In this document: positions 59,905-64,000 of the stretch, one piece after another
Numbering within the stretch: position 1 is the first letter of the stretch
Layout of the letters: each line of letters begins with the position of its first letter
Source of the DNA: Bacillota bacterium
GTDB taxonomy: Bacteria; Bacillota; Clostridia; Lachnospirales; Lachnospiraceae
Length of the DNA: 64,000 nt
Assembly (NCBI GenBank): GCA_023398615.1
Contig: JAEWSD010000210.1
Span: 50,870-114,869 of the forward strand
Reading direction: 5' to 3'
Made by a program: the position numbers and the translations under genes
The notes under the pieces: generated by a model
The model's input: only the letters and a program-made list of their open reading frames with translations
Told to the model about the DNA's origin: nothing
Databases searched by the model: none

Positions 59905-61338
59905 ATGGAAGATAAGAAACTTGGACTGGGAAGTGTTATTGCTACGGGGGTTGGGCTGATTGTTGCAACAAGCTGTCTCTTGTCGCTGGGGCAGGGAACG
60001 GCGGCTATCGGCATTACGATTATTATTTCAATGCTGATTGCTTGTATTTTAAATATTCTTACGGCGTTATCCATATCGGAACTGAATGCGATTATGTCTA
60101 ACCTCACGGGAGGTCTTGCACAGTATACCTTAGCCTGTATGGGGCCCTTTGTTACGATTATCGCAATGGTAGGGGGATACCTGGTATGCAACACGATTGT
60201 CGGAAGTGCGGAGTGTGCAATGTTCGGAAATACATTAAATAGTGTTCTGCCCCAGGTCAATATTTCGGGAAGGGTTTATTGCGTAGCACTTTTAATTATC
60301 TTGATTATTGTAAATCTCAACGGTGTGGATATGTTTGCCAAAATACAGAACCTGGTTGCCTATGGATTGATTATCTCGCTTGTTATTATGGGTATTCTGG
60401 GTTGCTTAAAGATTGGGACAGGTGCCCCGGTAACGCAGCCGGCTGTGTTGTCCTATAGCTTTAAGGATATCACGGCTCTTTGCGGGTTGACATTTTTCCT
60501 GTTTATCGGCTGTGAATATATTATTCCGATATCGAATCAGGTAAAGCATGCAAAAAGAAATGTTCCGCTCGGCATGGTATTAAGCCTTCTGATTGTAATG
60601 GCAATGCAGACATTGCTGGTAATCGGATTTAAAAACTATACTGATTGGAGTGATCTGGGCTCAAGTGCCACCCCGCATGTACTGTATGGGACACTTTTGC
60701 TGGGTACTGCCGGAACGATCTGGATGGCTGTTGTATCCATCCTGGCGGTCACAAGCAGTATCAATACGATTATAGCTTCCCTTGCTTATATCTGCGAAGG
60801 CATGGCAAAGATCAATCTGCTTCCGTCCGTATTTATGAGGAAGAATAAAAAAGGCGCTCCATATGTAGGAATTTTGTTGATTGGGGGCTGCATGATTCTC
60901 ATTAATGCAACAGGACTTTCCACGACAAGTCAGCTGTCATTTCTGATTCTGACAGGATGTGTGTTTTGGATGGTTACTTATATTGCAGCACATCTTGATG
61001 TGCTGGTTTTAAGAAAACGTATGCCGAAGACACCGCGTACCTTTAAGGTTCCATTCGGATCGGCCCTGCCGGTAGCCGGTATCCTTGGTATCTGCTGGAT
61101 GATCTATAATATAGCCTCTGACCCGGCCATAAGACTTCAGATCTATGCAGTGACTGGAATCATATTTGCCGTTCTGGCAGTTTACTCTGTTATTTGGATT
61201 AAGAAAGTAATGAAAGTAAAACTGTTTCAGCCGTTTGCGGTAAAAGAGGTTATGGCAATGGAACATGAGCTGTATCCGGTTTATCACCGGGAAAAATATA
61301 AAGGTAAGGCTGATCCGGATAAGGCAGCCGCAGTGTAA
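59905..61338 (+). CDS. APC-family amino acid permease
   Basis: 477 residues, about 12 hydrophobic segments (VIATGVGLIVATSCLLSLGQG at the start; YLVCNTIVGSAECAMFG; ITALCGLTFFLFIGCEYIIPI; ILAVTSSINTIIASLAYI), typical of APC amino acid/polyamine/organocation transporters. The GVGLIVATS segment corresponds to the substrate-binding unwound helix 1 that reads GxGIGxG in many members. A basic C-terminal tail is cytoplasmic. Substrate unknown; from its neighbours a zwitterionic amino or imino acid. RBS GGAAGGAAGG. Follows the PII-like gene by 40 bases. Confidence 0.9.
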   Translation: MEDKKLGLGSVIATGVGLIVATSCLLSLGQGTAAIGITIIISMLIACILNILTALSISELNAIMSNLTGGLAQYTLACMGPFVTIIAMVGGYLVCNTIVGSAECAMFGNTLNSVLPQVNISGRVYCVALLIILIIVNLNGVDMFAKIQNLVAYGLIISLVIMGILGCLKIGTGAPVTQPAVLSYSFKDITALCGLTFFLFIGCEYIIPISNQVKHAKRNVPLGMVLSLLIVMAMQTLLVIGFKNYTDWSDLGSSATPHVLYGTLLLGTAGTIWMAVVSILAVTSSINTIIASLAYICEGMAKINLLPSVFMRKNKKGAPYVGILLIGGCMILINATGLSTTSQLSFLILTGCVFWMVTYIAAHLDVLVLRKRMPKTPRTFKVPFGSALPVAGILGICWMIYNIASDPAIRLQIYAVTGIIFAVLAVYSVIWIKKVMKVKLFQPFAVKEVMAMEHELYPVYHREKYKGKADPDKAAAV

Positions 61339-61372
61339 AAAATAATATATAATCAGGAAAAGGAGAAAAACG

Positions 61373-62515
61373 ATGAGTGATACAGGTTTAGATCTGTTAT
61401 ATTTGAATGAAGAGGATATGCTGAAAGCAAAGGTTGATGATGTGGTGAGATGCACGGATTGCATGGAGGAAATGCTAAAGCTTCTTGATAAGGGGGATTA
61501 CCGTATGGGCGGTGACAATGGGAATTCTCATGGCTGTATGATTTCATTTCCGGACAAACCGGAATTTCCTAATATGCCCCAAAATGGTCCGGACAGAAGA
61601 TTCATGGCAATGCCGGCCTACATAGGCGGTAAATTCGATATTGCAGGTATGAAATGGTATGGATCAAACGTTGCAAACAGAGAAAGAGAGCTTCCGCGAT
61701 CCATTCTGATGATGATGCTGAACGATAAGGAAACAGGTGCACCTCTTGCCTTAATGTCGGCAAATCTTGTAAGTGCATACCGTACGGCAGGTGTTCCGGG
61801 TGTAGGCGTTAAGAATCTTGCACTAAAAGCTGCGAAAGTACTTGGTATTATCGGACCCGGTGTGATTAACTGTACGGCTATCGAAACCTTTGCGGCACTT
61901 CGTCCGACATTGGATACGCTTAAGATCAAAGGACGGGGGAAGGCATCGATTGACCGCTGCATCGCCTATGTAAAGAAAAAATGTCCTCAATTTAAGAATA
62001 TTATCGTATGTGATACCTTGGAAGAATGTATTCGTGACAGTGATATTATCAGCTTCGCCACATCCACACCAATGGGAAGCGGCGTCAGTGCTTATCCGCA
62101 TGTAGAGACGGAATGGATTAAGCCGGGTGCATTATTCTGCCTGCCCGGATCCGGTGACTTTGATGATGATTTTATTTTAAGCGGCAGGCCGAAGCTTGTT
62201 GTGGACAATATCAAGCTTTATGAAGCATGGGCGGAGGAATATCCGTATCCTACTTATGATATGATCTACATTCTGGGCTCCAAGTTCATGGATCTCTTAC
62301 ATGAGGGAAGGCTGGATAAATCCAGAATTCATGATCTGGGTGCAATTTTAAACGGAAAGACACCGGGACGTGAAAGTGAGGACCAGGTTATTCTATATTC
62401 CGTCGGCGGGATGCCGGTGGAAGATGTTGCATGGGGAAAGGAAATCTATGACTATGCAATCGGACATGGGATCGGTACAAAACTGAACCTGTGGAATAAA
62501 CCGTATTTATATTAG
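61373..62515 (+). CDS. Ornithine cyclodeaminase/mu-crystallin-family protein
   Basis: 380 residues. The OCD/mu-crystallin family includes ornithine cyclodeaminase, alanine dehydrogenase, pyrroline-2-carboxylate and ketimine reductases. Visible features: MKWYGSN substrate region, LVSAYRTAGVPGVGV (conserved Arg), NAD(P)-binding fold VLGIIGPGVINCTAIE and a GSGDFDDDF loop with acidic residues. It is longer at the C-terminus than classical OCD (about 330). I recall that clostridial members of this clade are sometimes labelled 'tyramine oxidase subunit B', which I cannot verify. With an upstream dehydrogenase, a ketimine-reductase or cyclodeaminase role is plausible. RBS AAAAGGAG; followed by a terminator. 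Confidence 0.85.
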   Translation: MSDTGLDLLYLNEEDMLKAKVDDVVRCTDCMEEMLKLLDKGDYRMGGDNGNSHGCMISFPDKPEFPNMPQNGPDRRFMAMPAYIGGKFDIAGMKWYGSNVANRERELPRSILMMMLNDKETGAPLALMSANLVSAYRTAGVPGVGVKNLALKAAKVLGIIGPGVINCTAIETFAALRPTLDTLKIKGRGKASIDRCIAYVKKKCPQFKNIIVCDTLEECIRDSDIISFATSTPMGSGVSAYPHVETEWIKPGALFCLPGSGDFDDDFILSGRPKLVVDNIKLYEAWAEEYPYPTYDMIYILGSKFMDLLHEGRLDKSRIHDLGAILNGKTPGRESEDQVILYSVGGMPVEDVAWGKEIYDYAIGHGIGTKLNLWNKPYLY

Positions 62516-62532
62516 AATTAAAAAGCAGATGT

Positions 62533-62579
62533 CAGTATACCATCATTCCTTACCGGTGATGGTATACTGATTTTGTTTT
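62533..62579 (+). terminator. Rho-independent terminator after the OCD-family gene
   Basis: CAGTATACCATCA and TGATGGTATACTG form a perfect 13-bp stem around 11 bases, followed by ATTTTGTTTT. Confidence 0.92.
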
Positions 62580-62601
62580 AAAGAAAAATAAGTGTTAAAT
62601 A

Positions 62602-62630
62602 TTTACTGCGTGAGAAAGTTAAGGTATAAT
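62602..62630 (+). promoter_or_regulatory. SigA-type promoter of the Ig-like protein gene
   Basis: TTTACT (62602-62607), 17-base spacer, TATAAT (62625-62630), then AGGAGG at 62662-62667. Confidence 0.65.
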
Positions 62631-62676
62631 AATACAGAAATAATAAGAAAAATAAGTTTTTAGGAGGATAACTATC

Positions 62677-63489
62677 ATGGAGTGCATGAAAAAGTCGGTT
62701 ATTACCTTTATTATGGTTATTGCCGTGATTTCATCAGGAATATTACCAGTTATGGGGAATATTACTTATGCCAGTGCTGCAACCGTTAAAATCAGCAGCA
62801 AATCTATCACGCTTGAAGTCGGCAAGTCAAAAACACTAAAAATAAGCGGAACAAAAAGTAAGGTTACATGGAAATCCAGCAAGAAGTCGGTAGCATCGGT
62901 AGCAGGGAACGGTAAGGTTACCGCAAAATCGGCCGGAACTGTTACGATTACAGGGACTGTAGGAGGTAAGAAATATACCTGCAAAGTAACGGTTACGGAT
63001 TATGGATATTCTACGACTGTAGAATCAATTGAAGGCTGTAACATTGATATTCCGGTAGACTGGATGTTTTATACGGAACCTATTGCAGCTCCGTCACCGG
63101 ATCAGGTGGACAAAATATTCCGCTTTAAATTAAAACCTCAGGATGCTGGTTACGGTAACGATATACTCATAATAACCGAGAAGATCGGTGGGGATACTCC
63201 TAAGTATGAAGATGTAAAGGATATTGTCACCGATCAGCTGATCCTGTATATTAATGATTATGAATCATTAAACGGCAATGAAGTAACTGATATTGTGACC
63301 GGTGATTTTAAAACCAACTTAGGCACTGCCTGTCGTGCGGAATTTAAGCTGATTACAGATTATGGCACTTTTCAGAGGACGGTCTACAGGTTCTACTATA
63401 AAAAGCTAATGCTCACTTTCGAAGTATCTGAAACTACGGATATGGGATTGAATACCGTAGCTGTTAATTTGATAAATTCTGTCAGGTAA
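62677..63489 (+). CDS. Secreted protein with an Ig-like (Big_2) domain, function unknown
   Basis: 270 residues: signal peptide (KKSVITFIMVIAVISSGILP, cut near YASAA), a bacterial Ig-like group 2 domain (about 36-108: KISSKSITLEVGKSKTLKI; VTWKSSKKSVASV; GKVTAKSAGTVTI), then a C-terminal domain of about 160 residues (NIDIPVDWMFYTEPIAAP; FRTVYRFYYKKLMLTFEV-like) that I do not recognise. The last part resembles small proteins annotated as PsbP-like or DUF1795 in shape, but this is weak. Probably cell-surface or secreted. Own promoter and terminator. Confidence 0.78.
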   Translation: MECMKKSVITFIMVIAVISSGILPVMGNITYASAATVKISSKSITLEVGKSKTLKISGTKSKVTWKSSKKSVASVAGNGKVTAKSAGTVTITGTVGGKKYTCKVTVTDYGYSTTVESIEGCNIDIPVDWMFYTEPIAAPSPDQVDKIFRFKLKPQDAGYGNDILIITEKIGGDTPKYEDVKDIVTDQLILYINDYESLNGNEVTDIVTGDFKTNLGTACRAEFKLITDYGTFQRTVYRFYYKKLMLTFEVSETTDMGLNTVAVNLINSVR

Positions 63490-63500
63490 GTTTGCCGAAG

Positions 63501-63528
63501 GAGACTGTTGTAAGACAGTCTCTTTTTG
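63501..63528 (+). terminator. Rho-independent terminator after the Ig-like protein gene
   Basis: GAGACTGT-TGTAAG-ACAGTCTC, perfect 8-bp stem followed by TTTTTG. Confidence 0.88.
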
Positions 63529-63606
63529 TGGACTCACGCTCATATTTTGCAAATAAAATCAAATAATATGCATAAAATTACAATAGTAACCGCAATGGAT
63601 CCCGCA

Positions 63607-63620
63607 TTAGAATTTTCTAA
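63607..63620. repeat. 14-bp palindrome upstream of pta
   Basis: TTAGAA-TT-TTCTAA, with partly symmetric flanks CCGCA and TTGCGG. It lies about 120 bases before the pta -35. Candidate operator, regulator unknown. Confidence 0.4.
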
Positions 63621-63740
63621 TTGCGGATACTATTACTGCCATATTTGGAAATTTGGTTTTGAAATTCTGCTTTTATTGTATTTGCTGCTTGCAGAGGCAA
63701 TATTAATGTATAAAAATATGAAAATATATAGATTTCTGAC

Positions 63741-63769
63741 TTGTATAGCCATATATTTTGGATTATAAT
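63741..63769 (+). promoter_or_regulatory. SigA-type promoter of pta
   Basis: TTGTAT (63741-63746), 17-base spacer, TATAAT (63764-63769), about 61 bases before the GTG start codon. Confidence 0.7.
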
Positions 63770-63830
63770 GAGGAAGGTGTTTTGTAATGGCTGCAAATAA
63801 TGCATTGTAAATACGAAAGGAGAAATAAAC

Positions 63831-64000
63831 GTGGGATTCATTGATGAAATTAAACAAAGAGCAAAACAAAACAAAAAAACTATCGTATTACCGGAAACAA
63901 GCGACAAAAGAACTTTGGAGGCTGCTTCCAAGGTTTTAGACGAAGGGATTGCCAACCTGGTGCTTGTAGGTAATGCTGAAGCGATAAAGAAAAATGCTGC
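63831..64000 (+). CDS. pta: Phosphate acetyltransferase, N-terminal part (3' end outside window)
   Basis: Pta converts acetyl-CoA and phosphate to acetyl phosphate, which acetate kinase uses to make ATP in fermenters. The first 56 codons read GFIDEIKQRAKQNKKTIVLP, ETSDKRTLEAASKVLDEG, IANLVLVGNAEAI, the standard opening of Pta. Translation starts at GTG behind AAAGGAG (63817-63823), eight bases upstream. The gene is cut by the window end; an ackA gene would be expected next. Confidence 0.93.
   Translation, partial: MGFIDEIKQRAKQNKKTIVLPETSDKRTLEAASKVLDEGIANLVLVGNAEAIKKNA

Larger units (their letters stand above)
63490..63830. other. 341-base intergenic region: terminator, palindrome, pta promoter
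   Basis: Holds the terminator of the Ig-like gene (63501-63528), an AT-rich stretch with a 14-bp palindrome (63607-63620) and the pta promoter (63741-63769). An 80-codon reading frame across it lacks a ribosome binding site and overlaps the terminator, so no gene is called. Confidence 0.7.

Noticed and set aside
63526..63768. 80-codon reading frame with two hydrophobic stretches between the Ig-like protein and pta
   Set aside because: It starts inside the terminator, has no ribosome binding site at any ATG, and overlaps the pta promoter.
1..64000. Search by eye for CRISPR arrays, tRNA or rRNA genes, transposases and attachment sites
   Set aside because: No repeated spacers, cloverleaf or rRNA-like sequence, transposase motif or integrase was seen.

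Overview
The window reads as a chromosomal segment of an endospore-forming, flagellated Clostridia, most likely Lachnospiraceae or a close relative. The reasons are the SpoIIGA/SigE/SigG block next to division genes, a YlmC/YmxH sporulation protein, CodY directly upstream of a Bacillus/Clostridium-type fla/che operon (FliY with CheC-like domains, CheC, CheD, SigD), strong AAGGAGG ribosome binding sites and frequent TTG/GTG starts. No rRNA, tRNA, insertion sequence, prophage or CRISPR was seen. Almost every gene is on the + strand; only ylmC and the lysR-type gene are on the - strand.

Region 1 (1-7.9 kb) is a dcw cell wall and division cluster: the 3' end of a SpoVD/FtsI-type penicillin-binding protein, mraY, murD, ftsW/spoVE, murA, divIB and ftsZ. 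murG and ftsA are not between them. Region 2 (8.1-10.8 kb) is the sporulation block spoIIGA-sigE-sigG, with a putative Spo0A-type long-spacer promoter. Region 3 (10.8-19.7 kb) is housekeeping: ylmC (divergent, with a possible SigE promoter), nrdR, a YbaK-like deacylase, a two-LysM GH18-fold protein whose catalytic residues are lost, yifB (comM-like), dprA, topA and codY.

Region 4 (19.8-54.4 kb) is one very long fla/che operon of 40 co-directional genes behind a TTGTGT-N17-TATAAT promoter. It runs through basal body and hook genes (flgBC, fliEFGHIJ, an MgtE-N protein, fliK, flgD, a TIGR02530-type protein, flgE, flbD/swrD), stator (motAB), switch (fliL, fliM, fliY, cheY), export gate (fliOPQR, flhBA), FlhF/FlhG, a PilZ protein, chemotaxis genes (cheB, cheA, cheW, cheC, cheD) and sigD. 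A tail follows: FapA/DUF342, two small unknowns, DUF6115 and a truncated MltG-like protein. cheR, flgM, flagellin and hook-associated genes are not here.

Region 5 (54.4-62.5 kb) is an accessory metabolic locus and the best candidate for an undescribed system. A divergent LysR-type regulator controls a Rid-family protein lacking the catalytic Arg, a three-part HcnABC/opine-oxidase-like dehydrogenase (2Fe-2S protein; flavoprotein fused to a 4Fe-4S ferredoxin; BFD-type 2Fe-2S protein; DAO-fold flavoprotein), a PII-like protein with a rewritten T-loop, an APC amino acid permease and an ornithine cyclodeaminase/mu-crystallin-family protein. Together they suggest uptake of an amino or imino acid, oxidation to an imine with electrons passed to low-potential carriers, imine handling by the Rid and OCD-family proteins, and nitrogen/energy sensing by PII. 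The substrate is unknown. The leader of this operon carries two hairpins that look like attenuators.

Region 6 (62.6-64 kb) holds a secreted Ig-like (Big_2) protein and the 5' end of pta (phosphate acetyltransferase), each with a recognisable SigA-type promoter. Promoter, terminator and start-site calls were made by eye; no database search or folding program was run.
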